From the NCBI GenBank assembly GCA_030447125.1, contig JAUJLZ010000050.1:5026-10389 (forward strand): 5,364 nucleotides of DNA. The letters are read 5' to 3'. Below are positions 1-5,364 of the stretch, in pieces; the stretch's first letter is position 1, and the number at the start of each line of letters is the position of its first letter. The position numbers were made by a program, and so were the translations under genes. The DNA is from Acidimicrobiales bacterium (lineage in GTDB: Bacteria > Actinomycetota > Acidimicrobiia > Acidimicrobiales > CADCSY01). Below the pieces are notes generated by a model that saw nothing but the letters and a program-made list of their open reading frames with translations, did not search any database and was not told the origin of the DNA.

Positions 1-98
1 GCCAGGTCCTGCGCCCCCGCCCCCACCCCTGGAGCGACCAGACCGAGGGCGACCACGAGGACCACGGCGAGAGCCAGGACGCCCTGCGCCCTCCTCAC
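1..98 (-). CDS. Secreted protein, N-terminal fragment with signal peptide
   Basis: Only the first 32 complete codons are in the window; the gene runs off the left edge. Reading from a GTG at 98-96 gives a classic Sec signal peptide. It has a basic start (MRRAQ), a long hydrophobic core of about 18 residues (residues 6-23, rich in V, L and A), then a small-residue stretch ending GVGAGA followed by QDL. This suggests signal peptidase I cleavage after the AGA. The GTG overlaps the stop of the glycosyltransferase gene by four bases (GTGA), and a GGGAG lies five bases upstream. This start is therefore well supported despite the short length. There is no lipobox cysteine in the visible part, so a lipoprotein is unlikely. 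The mature domain is not visible and no function can be given. Its position suggests an exported envelope protein co-translated with the glycosyltransferase and MurJ. Confidence 0.72.
   Translation of the reverse strand, partial: MRRAQGVLALAVVLVVALGLVAPGVGAGAQDL
95..98 (-). promoter_or_regulatory. GTGA stop-start overlap, glycosyltransferase/secreted protein
   Basis: The GTG of the partial secreted-protein gene (98-96) overlaps the TGA of the glycosyltransferase gene (97-95). This continues the coupled arrangement of the operon to the left edge. Confidence 0.75.
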
Positions 99-1204
99 CC
101 GCGCTCCCGGGCGGCCCTCATGGCGGCTTCGTAGGCGGCCTCGACCGCTCCCACCAGGGCGCCGGGCGGGTAGCGGCTCTCGAGCCGGCGACGGGCGGCA
201 TCCGCGCCGCGCCGGGCACGCTCCGGGTCGGCCAGGGTGGCGTCGATGGCCCCGGCCAGGGCGGCGGGGTCCCCGGGAGCAACCAGTCGGCCCGTCACCC
301 CGTCGACGATCACATCGGTCACGCCGCCCACGGCCGTGGCCACGACGGGCGTCCCCAGGGACACGGCCTCGGCCACCACAAGGGGCCAGCCCTCCCAGCG
401 CGAGGCCAGCACCACCACGTCGGCTGCGGCCAGCTCGTCGGCGGCGCAGGCACGGGCGCCGGCCAGGACGATGGTGTCCTCGAGACCCAGCGCCGACACC
501 TGCCGGCGTATCTCGCCCTCCGCGGGCCCCTTGCCCACGATGACCAGGCGAGCCTCGGGTCGTCGCCGGTGCACCTCGGCCATGGCCTCGACGAGGAGAT
601 CGAACCCCTTCTGGGCGTGCAGGCGACCGACGCTCACGATCAGGCGCTGACCTGGTGCGATCCCCAGGCCGTCTCGCACCTCGTCGGGGGACCGCTCGGC
701 CGCGCTGAGGGGACTCGTCGGCGCCACCACCCTGATCCGCCCTGCGCCGCTGGCTCCGGCAAAGCGGCGGGCGATCTCGGCGGAGACGGCGATGACCACG
801 TCGGCCCGGGCGGGCAGGGCGGCCTCCAGGGCCAGCAGGACCGAGGCGGCCCGTCCCCCCGCCACCTCGGACAGCACCAGGTTGTGCACGGTCACCACGA
901 GCGGCGGACGGGGCCGCAGGGACGCAGCCAGCCACCCCGCCTTCAGGCCGTGGGCGTGGAGCAGGTCGAACCCGACCGTCAACCGGCGCAGGGCTCGACG
1001 CGACGACACCAGGGCACGCGGGTCGACAGAGGCGGGCACGTCGACCACGTGGTCGAGTGGCGCCAGGCCCTCGAGCACCCCGCTCGGACCAGCCACCTCG
1101 ACGTCCCAGCCCTGGGCGGACAGGCCCGACGACAGGTGGACCACGTGGCGGCGGATGCCCCCCGTCGACGGCCCGAGGAGTTGCAACACGCGCCCCTCAG
1201 CCAT
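95..1204 (-). CDS. GT-B family 4 glycosyltransferase
   Basis: The 369-residue protein has the size and layout of a retaining GT4 glycosyltransferase, which moves a sugar from a nucleotide-sugar donor to an acceptor on the cytoplasmic side of the membrane. The N-terminal acceptor domain has the glycine loop GGIRRHV (residues 15-21), LHAHGLKAG (82-90) and VVTVHN (103-108). The C-terminal donor domain begins near residue 186 with SVGRLHAQKG (191-200), whose R194 and K199 match the Arg/Lys pair that binds the donor phosphates. It continues with VIVGKGP (221-227) and SRWEGWPLVVAEA (268-280), which carries the E-x7-E pair E271 and E279. It ends with GTPVVAT and a DGVTGRLV loop (301-308). There is no signal peptide or membrane segment. 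The ATG overlaps the murJ stop by eight bases. Donor and acceptor cannot be read from sequence. Beside a MurJ-type flippase, a lipid-linked or cell-wall acceptor is a reasonable inference, not a demonstrated one. Confidence 0.93.
   Translation of the reverse strand: MAEGRVLQLLGPSTGGIRRHVVHLSSGLSAQGWDVEVAGPSGVLEGLAPLDHVVDVPASVDPRALVSSRRALRRLTVGFDLLHAHGLKAGWLAASLRPRPPLVVTVHNLVLSEVAGGRAASVLLALEAALPARADVVIAVSAEIARRFAGASGAGRIRVVAPTSPLSAAERSPDEVRDGLGIAPGQRLIVSVGRLHAQKGFDLLVEAMAEVHRRRPEARLVIVGKGPAEGEIRRQVSALGLEDTIVLAGARACAADELAAADVVVLASRWEGWPLVVAEAVSLGTPVVATAVGGVTDVIVDGVTGRLVAPGDPAALAGAIDATLADPERARRGADAARRRLESRYPPGALVGAVEAAYEAAMRAARERG
104..108 (-). promoter_or_regulatory. Shine-Dalgarno-like GGGAG before the secreted-protein gene
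   Basis: GGGAG on the minus strand (108-104) is followed by a five-base spacer (CGCGG) and the GTG start at 98. It is the best ribosome-site match before any start in this window, and it supports the chosen start of the left-edge gene. Confidence 0.55.
1197..1204 (-). promoter_or_regulatory. ATGGCTGA overlap, murJ/glycosyltransferase
   Basis: The glycosyltransferase ATG (1204-1202) lies five bases before the murJ TGA (1199-1197), giving an eight-base overlap in different frames. There is no clear ribosome site upstream, which again suggests coupled translation. Confidence 0.82.
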
Positions 1205-2822
1205 CGGGTAGCCCGGCCTGGCGCAGACCGATCACGACCTGGGACGCAGCCGCACCACCGAGGACGGCCCGGACCGCGACGTAGACGGCGACGCCCACGA
1301 TGCCGACACCAGCCACGAGGGCCGCCTCGCTCGCCCGCCCGGCGGGTTGGAAGGGTTGTTGGGCCCCCCACATCGCCGCCCCGGCGCAGGCCGCGGCGGC
1401 GGCTTCGATCACCAGCGGCCGGGCGACGGCCGGCCGGTCGTCGCCCAGGGTGGCCCCCACCCGGAGACCGAGCACGAGCGCGCCAACGAGGTAGGCCACG
1501 GAGTGCACGGCCGCCAGCACGGCCACCCGACCAGGGCCTTCGACCCCCGTGGCCAGGGCCACCATGGCCACGGCGGCGGCGGCCACGACGCCCAGGTGGA
1601 CCAAGGCGCCGGTACGGGTGTCGCCGCGGGCGTCGAGCGTGCGGGCGAGGAAGACGAACGCGCCGTAGCCGAACAGCCCGGGTGCGAAGGCAGCCAGGGC
1701 CGCGGCCACCGGGGCCACTGCGCTGGCGCTCTCCCCGAACAACAACACCCGGGCCAGCGGTCCGGCGAGCGCGGCCAGGGCGGCGGCGGCGGGCAGCAAC
1801 AACAAGCCGATGGCGGCCAGCCCGGCGCCCAGGCCCTGGGCGTAGCGGGCCGTGTCTCCGAGGGCGGCGCAACGGGCCAACGACGGGAAGAGCGCCGTGA
1901 GCACGGGCATGGCGAACAGGGCGTAGGGGACGAGGAACAAGGTGTAGGCCACCAGGTAGACGACCACCCCGCCCTCCACCCCGTTGGCCAGCACCAGGAC
2001 CACGGCCAGCAGTGCCTGGGTGGCGACGAGGAACAGCGCCGCCCACCCGCCCCGGCGCAGCACCCGGCGCACGCCCGGATGGGCGAGGTCGAGCCGGGGG
2101 CGCAGGTCGAACCCGCTGCGCACGACGGCCACCAGGGGGATGGCCGACAGGGCGAGGACGCCGAGCGTGGTCCCCACCCCGAGCACCGCCGTCTGGGCTG
2201 GGGTGAGGTCGAGGCCCGGGGGCGATCCGTCCCGCAACCGCCAGAAGAGCCAGCACGCGCCCACCACGACCACGTTGTTGGCGATGGGAGCGGCCACGGG
2301 CAGGGCGAAGCGGCCCTTGGCGTTGAGCACTCCCGTGGCCACAGCACCGGCGGCGTAGAGGACCACCTGGGGCAGGAAGAACCACAACAACACCGTGCCC
2401 AGGCGGATCTGGGCCTCCCGAACCTCGGCCGACTCCACCCCGGCCACGAGCACCCGCATCACCCACGGCGCCGCCACCATCCCCGCCGCCGCCACCGTGG
2501 CCAAGACGGCGATCCCCAGACCCAACAGCGAGCCGGCGACGTGGCCGGCCTCGGTGTCGTCGTTGCGGGCGAACAGCTCGACCAGGGTGGGGATCATGGC
2601 CGCCTGGAGGGCGCCGGCGGCGAAGAGCTCGAAGACGAGGTTGGACACGCTGTTGGCCGACTGGAAGGTGTTGCCCAAGAACGTGGTCCCGAGCACGGCC
2701 GCCACCACCAGCACCCGCACCAGGCCGGTGAGGCGCGAGGCCAGCGTGAGCAACGCCATCCCCGCCGTGGCCCGAGCCAGGTCGGGCCGGCGAGCCACTC
2801 CCCCGGCCACCCCGGCCGTCAT
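1197..2822 (-). CDS. murJ: MurJ/MviN-family lipid II flippase
   Basis: The 541-residue polytopic membrane protein belongs to the MVF branch of the MOP exporter superfamily. MurJ moves lipid II from the inner to the outer face of the cytoplasmic membrane for peptidoglycan synthesis. About 14 hydrophobic segments can be counted, near residues 22-44, 56-80, 96-118, 140-162, 172-196, 211-235, 260-280, 287-310, 330-354, 372-394, 403-425, 432-455, 468-486 and 498-520. Family signatures are SRLTGLVR (29-36), NLVFELFAAGAL (61-72), GVLNAKGRFALP (164-175) and LTALFPSLAR (308-317). The start is an ATG overlapping the steB stop as ATGA. The same frame stays open 216 codons upstream, but that part lies inside steB and is a shadow. 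Length matches a bare MurJ core; the C-terminal pseudokinase extension of mycobacterial MviN is absent. Several charged residues of E. coli MurJ are replaced, so a paralogue exporting another lipid-linked glycan is possible. Confidence 0.92.
   Translation of the reverse strand: MTAGVAGGVARRPDLARATAGMALLTLASRLTGLVRVLVVAAVLGTTFLGNTFQSANSVSNLVFELFAAGALQAAMIPTLVELFARNDDTEAGHVAGSLLGLGIAVLATVAAAGMVAAPWVMRVLVAGVESAEVREAQIRLGTVLLWFFLPQVVLYAAGAVATGVLNAKGRFALPVAAPIANNVVVVGACWLFWRLRDGSPPGLDLTPAQTAVLGVGTTLGVLALSAIPLVAVVRSGFDLRPRLDLAHPGVRRVLRRGGWAALFLVATQALLAVVLVLANGVEGGVVVYLVAYTLFLVPYALFAMPVLTALFPSLARCAALGDTARYAQGLGAGLAAIGLLLLPAAAALAALAGPLARVLLFGESASAVAPVAAALAAFAPGLFGYGAFVFLARTLDARGDTRTGALVHLGVVAAAAVAMVALATGVEGPGRVAVLAAVHSVAYLVGALVLGLRVGATLGDDRPAVARPLVIEAAAAACAGAAMWGAQQPFQPAGRASEAALVAGVGIVGVAVYVAVRAVLGGAAASQVVIGLRQAGLPDG
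2819..2822 (-). promoter_or_regulatory. ATGA stop-start overlap, steB/murJ
   Basis: The ATG of murJ (2822-2820) overlaps the TGA of steB (2821-2819). No Shine-Dalgarno motif is evident in the upstream bases, so coupled re-initiation is the likely way murJ is translated. Confidence 0.85.
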
Positions 2823-3832
2823 TCGGCCGGCGCAGGGATGAGGCGCTGGGCGTCGCGTCCGTAGTGGCCGACCCGTCCCTCCCCCAGGTCCTGGAGGGCC
2901 AGGACGACGGCGAGCTGGCCGGCGAAGTCGTCGATGCGGTTCACCGTCGACAGCCGGATCGACAGCTCGTCGTCGCCCCGCAGGGCAGCGCTGAGCCCGG
3001 CCTGTTGGTCCACCCCTGGGGCAGAGGACTCGGCCGCAGAGGACTCGGCCACCAACAGGGGCACGGCCGGGGGATCGGGAGCCTCGCCCACCAGCGCCTC
3101 GACGAGGGGCCGGGCCCACTGGGCGTCGCCGAGCACGGCGCCCGGGCCGGTCACGAACAACACCCGCATCCCAGGCACGGCCAAGCCGGTCGTCTGTTGC
3201 TCGGCGCCCTCGGGCGGGTCGAAGTCGACGAAGCCGGCGTCGCGCAGCTCCGACACCGCGTCCTCCGGCGCCACTCCCGTCTCGCCGTCGATCCGAGCTC
3301 CACCCCGACCCTCCTCGTCGGGCGGCGCGCTCGGGGTCAAGGCCTCGGCCAGCTCGTCGACCGCCATGGCCCGCAGCACCGGGGCGGCCAGCCCCTCGCC
3401 GCGCCCGAGTGCTCGAGCCATGTCGCGCCGCTCCTCGTCGCTGTCCAGCGCCAGGCGCTCGGTGAACCACAGCGTGCCCTCGTGCTCGGCACCGGCGGTG
3501 TCGAGCAGGGCCACGGCGGCATCGACGGCCTCGGGAGCCACGCCCCGCGTGGCCAGCACCAACACCGGCACCTCGGCCAAGCGGTCGGCCAGGAGCCGGG
3601 GGGCGGCCTCGTCGGCCAGCCGTTGCGTGCGAGCGTCGACCTCGGCCAGCCGGCCCCGCAGGGCTTCGTTCTCGGCCAGGGCCTCGTCGACACGGCCAGC
3701 GATGCCGCGCTGCTGGTCCTCCAAGGTCTCGACCACGGCCTTGTCGATCACGGCCGAGCCCATCACCACGCCCACGGCGAGGGCGAGGAAAACGGCGACC
3801 AGGGAGATGAGGTGGTAGCGGAAGTTGATCAT
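2819..3832 (-). CDS. steB: SteB/MctB-family membrane-anchored coiled-coil protein
   Basis: The 337-residue protein matches the actinobacterial MctB/SteB family (M. tuberculosis Rv1698, about 314 aa). The start is MINFRYHLISLVAVFLALAV, a single membrane segment (about 8-26) typical of the family. A likely coiled coil (about 36-80, rich in E, R, A and L) follows, then an extracytoplasmic domain. The family ending is visible as LSTVNRIDD (294-302), VVLALQDL (309-316) and GHYG (322-325). The ATG at 3832 comes 17 bases after the steA stop; an upstream start at 3934 would lie inside steA and was rejected. Rv1698 was described as a copper-resistance channel, whereas the Corynebacterium glutamicum homologue SteB acts with SteA in daughter-cell separation. 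This protein has no cysteine and few Met or His residues, so the division role fits better. An acidic, proline-containing insert (166-186) and an ESSA repeat (263-271) look like variable loops. Confidence 0.92.
   Translation of the reverse strand: MINFRYHLISLVAVFLALAVGVVMGSAVIDKAVVETLEDQQRGIAGRVDEALAENEALRGRLAEVDARTQRLADEAAPRLLADRLAEVPVLVLATRGVAPEAVDAAVALLDTAGAEHEGTLWFTERLALDSDEERRDMARALGRGEGLAAPVLRAMAVDELAEALTPSAPPDEEGRGGARIDGETGVAPEDAVSELRDAGFVDFDPPEGAEQQTTGLAVPGMRVLFVTGPGAVLGDAQWARPLVEALVGEAPDPPAVPLLVAESSAAESSAPGVDQQAGLSAALRGDDELSIRLSTVNRIDDFAGQLAVVLALQDLGEGRVGHYGRDAQRLIPAPAE
3021..3050. repeat. 15-bp perfect tandem duplication within steB
   Basis: The unit GCAGAGGACTCGGCC occurs twice back to back (3021-3035 and 3036-3050, plus strand). 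Being 15 bp, it keeps the frame and encodes the repeated ESSA unit around residues 262-271 of the SteB-like protein. It is probably a replication-slippage duplication in a surface loop. Confidence 0.9.
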
Positions 3833-3849
3833 GGGAGAGGTGGCCCGGC
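3833..3849 (-). other. 17-base steA-steB spacer, the only gap between genes
   Basis: Read on the minus strand, this short spacer is C-rich near the start codon (CCACCTCTCCC before ATG). It has no purine-rich Shine-Dalgarno motif. It is too short for a promoter or terminator and is most simply an operon-internal gap, with re-initiation after the steA stop. Confidence 0.7.
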
Positions 3850-4986
3850 TCAGCCCAGCCGAAGCACGTTCCACACGTTCTCGAGGAACAGCTGCGCAGG
3901 TTGGCTCACGGCCGTGACCACGACGAGCACGCACAAGGCGGCGACCACCAGGGCCAGGAGGTCGGCCTTGCGCACGCGGGAGTGGTACAGCCGACCCACG
4001 CCCTTGGCATCGACCAGGCGGGACCCCACCTTCATGCGCACGAGAACGGTGGAGGCCATGCCCGCCCGCCCCTTGTCGAGGAAGTCGGTCATCGAGCTGT
4101 GGGTGCCCACGGCCACGATCATCTCGGCGCCGCCCTCGTAGGCCAACAGCAGGGCGACGTCCTCGCTGGTGCCTGGGGCCTCGAAGCAGGTGTGTTCGAG
4201 GCCCAGGCGCGCCAGGCGCTCGGCTCCGGGCGCCTCCCCGCCGGCATAGGCGTGCACGACCAGCGCCGCCCCGCAGCGCAAGGCCCGTTCGGAGACCGAG
4301 TCCATGTCACCGATGACGATGTCAGGAGTGCGACCCATCTCGAGCAGGGCATCGGCCCCGCCGTCGACGGCCACGAGCACCGGACGGATCTCTTTGATGT
4401 AGCCCCCCCGGTGGAGCGCGGCCAGGTCGTCTCGGTAGTCGTGGCCCCGGACCACCACCAGGACGTGACGGCCGGCCAGCTCGACACCCGTGGGGGGAAC
4501 CGTGAGGGGGGCGAAGAGCAGGCGGTGCTCGTCGCGCAGGTGCTCGAGGGTGTTGGTGGCGAAGCGGTCGAGCTCGTCGCCCACCGATTCCCTCGATGCC
4601 TCGATCGAGCGCTCCAAGCTGTCGATGCACTGGCGGGTGCCCCGACCCGACCATCCCGGCGCGGACACGGTGCCGCCTTCGATGCGGACCTCGATCCCGT
4701 CGGCGACGGCCTCCATGACGTCGCCCCCCACGTTGTCGACCAGGGGGATGTTGGCGGCGGCGATCAGGAGCGGGCCAACGTTGGGGTAGCGACCCGAGAT
4801 CGAGCGGGCGGCGTTGATCACCGCGGCGGGCCGGGCCAGGACCAAACCCTCGGCTGCGACCCGGTCGAGGTCGAGGTGGTCGATGACGGCGACGTCGCCC
4901 GGGCGGAGCCTGGTGATCAGGTCCTTGGTGCGCCGGCTCACGCGGGCTGGGCCCCTGACCACGGCATGGGCGCCGATGGCGGTCAC
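3850..4986 (-). CDS. steA: SteA, putative cytokinetic ring protein (TPK-like)
   Basis: The 378-residue protein is close in length to M. tuberculosis Rv1697 (about 393 aa). The N-terminal family region shows RPGDVAVIDHLDLDRVAAEG (28-47) and SISGRYPNVGP (62-72). The middle is a thiamin-pyrophosphokinase-like domain with VDGGADALLEMG (207-218), PDIVIGDMDSVS (221-232) and GTSEDVALLLAYEGGAE (272-288). The end shows GTHSSMTDFLDKGRAGM (294-310) and VGSRLVDAKGVGRLY (320-334). A single membrane helix (342-360) follows a basic stretch (HSRVRK), so the large domain should be cytoplasmic with about 18 residues outside. In C. glutamicum, SteA and SteB act together at the septum in the RipC-FtsEX cell-separation pathway. 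The GTG start overlaps the recN stop as GTGA; GGTGG about nine bases upstream is a weak ribosome site. Annotation as a thiamin pyrophosphokinase would be misleading, because family context and the membrane anchor favour SteA. Confidence 0.94.
   Translation of the reverse strand: MTAIGAHAVVRGPARVSRRTKDLITRLRPGDVAVIDHLDLDRVAAEGLVLARPAAVINAARSISGRYPNVGPLLIAAANIPLVDNVGGDVMEAVADGIEVRIEGGTVSAPGWSGRGTRQCIDSLERSIEASRESVGDELDRFATNTLEHLRDEHRLLFAPLTVPPTGVELAGRHVLVVVRGHDYRDDLAALHRGGYIKEIRPVLVAVDGGADALLEMGRTPDIVIGDMDSVSERALRCGAALVVHAYAGGEAPGAERLARLGLEHTCFEAPGTSEDVALLLAYEGGAEMIVAVGTHSSMTDFLDKGRAGMASTVLVRMKVGSRLVDAKGVGRLYHSRVRKADLLALVVAALCVLVVVTAVSQPAQLFLENVWNVLRLG
4983..4986 (-). promoter_or_regulatory. 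GTGA stop-start overlap, recN/steA
   Basis: The GTG start of steA (4986-4984) overlaps the TGA stop of recN (4985-4983). Such four-base overlaps normally mean coupled translation by terminating ribosomes. Only a weak GGTGG motif precedes the start. Confidence 0.85.
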
Positions 4987-5364
4987 CGGAGCGGGCCACC
5001 AGCGCCGGCACCCGCAGCCGCCCCAGACCGTTCGCGGCGCTCCCGGGCAGCCACCGCCAGCAGCTCGGCGGCGTGGCCCTGGGCGGCGTCGCTGGTCGGT
5101 TGTCCCGAGAGCATGCGCGACATCTCGACCACCCGGCTGTCGCCGTCGAGCACGCGGGCGGTGGCCACGGTGCGCCCGCCCTCGTCGCCCTTGGCCACGG
5201 CCACCTGCGCATCGGCGAAGGCGGCCACCTGGGGCAGGTGGGTCACGACCATGACCTGGAACTCAGCGCCCAGGGCGGCGAGCGAGCGACCGACGGCCAG
5301 GGCCGCCTCCCCCCCGACGCCGGCGTCGACCTCGTCGAAGACCAGCGTCGTTGCCGGGGTGGGG
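4983..5364 (-). CDS. recN: DNA repair protein RecN, C-terminal fragment
   Basis: The last 126 codons of recN; the start lies beyond the right edge. RecN is an SMC-like ATPase that acts in recombinational repair of double-strand breaks in the cytoplasm. The visible part is the C-terminal half of the ABC head. It has the Walker B strand LVFDEVDAGVGG (fragment residues 7-18, with D10 and E11 as the metal and catalytic acids), then GRSLAAL, then the H-loop strand VMVVTHLPQVAAFAD (37-51, His at 42). After that come VAVAKGDEGGRT and a conserved tail, MLSGQPTSDAAQGHAAELLA, which corresponds to the family's C-terminal helix. It ends with a non-conserved Arg/Ala/Gly-rich tail. An annotation starting only at the internal ATG at 5252 would miss the Walker B motif; the reading frame is open to the window edge. 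Its stop overlaps the steA start, an adjacency also found in M. tuberculosis (Rv1696-Rv1697). Confidence 0.96.
   Translation of the reverse strand, partial: PTPATTLVFDEVDAGVGGEAALAVGRSLAALGAEFQVMVVTHLPQVAAFADAQVAVAKGDEGGRTVATARVLDGDSRVVEMSRMLSGQPTSDAAQGHAAELLAVAARERRERSGAAAGAGAGGPLR

Noticed and set aside
12..29. G-rich run on the minus strand, possible G-quadruplex
   Set aside because: Only three tracts of four or more Gs are present and the fourth is a pair. It is explained by Gly/Val/Ala codons at the signal peptide end.
569..1900. Long plus-strand open frame (443 codons) opposite the glycosyltransferase and the murJ end
   Set aside because: Low-complexity Arg/Pro/Gly composition spanning two real genes on the other strand; no motif or start context supports it.
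979..2466. Minus-strand open frame (495 codons) in another frame over murJ and the glycosyltransferase
   Set aside because: Arg/Gly/Pro-rich shadow frame overlapping two genes with strong family motifs.
1347..2864. Long plus-strand open frame (505 codons) antisense to murJ
   Set aside because: Its translation is dominated by Gly, His, Gln and Arg with no recognisable domain. It is the expected mirror of a GC-rich gene whose minus-strand reading is a clear MurJ.
2823..3470. 216-codon upstream extension of the murJ frame
   Set aside because: It lies wholly inside steB and reads as Arg/Gly-rich nonsense; the ATG at 2822 matches the family start and overlaps the steB stop.
3833..3934. 34-codon upstream extension of steB
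   Set aside because: It overlaps the steA 3' end and would place a basic non-conserved stretch before the membrane anchor; the MINFRYH start matches the family.
2864..4141. Plus-strand open frame (425 codons) antisense to steB and the steA end
   Set aside because: No family motif, His/Gly/Gln-rich composition, and both minus-strand genes are well supported.
4322..5212. Minus-strand open frame (296 codons) across the recN-steA junction
   Set aside because: Arg/Pro-rich shadow frame; the overlapping recN and steA frames carry the family motifs.

Overview
This is a very GC-rich window, roughly 70% by eye, with codons ending mostly in G or C. Every credible gene lies on the minus strand, so it is read from right to left. 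A recN-steA-steB order, with a SteA-type protein next to an MctB/SteB-type protein, points firmly to an actinobacterium. A deep-branching class such as Acidimicrobiia is possible, but that is only a guess.

Layout in the direction of transcription: (1) the 3' end of recN, a DNA repair SMC-like ATPase (4983-5364, start outside the window); (2) steA, a thiamin-pyrophosphokinase-like division protein with a C-terminal membrane anchor (3850-4986); (3) steB/mctB, a membrane-anchored coiled-coil protein usually annotated as a copper transporter (2819-3832); (4) a murJ/mviN-family lipid flippase (1197-2822); (5) a GT-B fold family 4 glycosyltransferase (95-1204); (6) the first 32 codons of a secreted protein with a clear signal peptide (1-98, running off the left edge). 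The window is almost entirely coding. Five genes begin inside it. Four of their starts overlap the preceding stop by 4 or 8 bases, and the fifth follows a 17-base gap. This looks like one translationally coupled operon. I see no internal promoter, terminator, RNA gene, mobile element or CRISPR.

Functionally the cluster joins three things. SteA and SteB are cell-separation factors known from Corynebacterineae. MurJ is the flippase for the peptidoglycan precursor lipid II. The glycosyltransferase and the secreted protein have unknown substrates or roles. The inference is an envelope or septum module located downstream of recN. In Mycobacterium tuberculosis the same core (recN, steA, mctB) is, from memory, followed directly by pyrG, so murJ, the glycosyltransferase and the secreted protein would be additions at that point. 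I see no wholly new system. The points most worth a second look are the MurJ residues that differ from the E. coli flippase, the SteA that keeps kinase-like motifs, and the cysteine-free 'copper transporter'.
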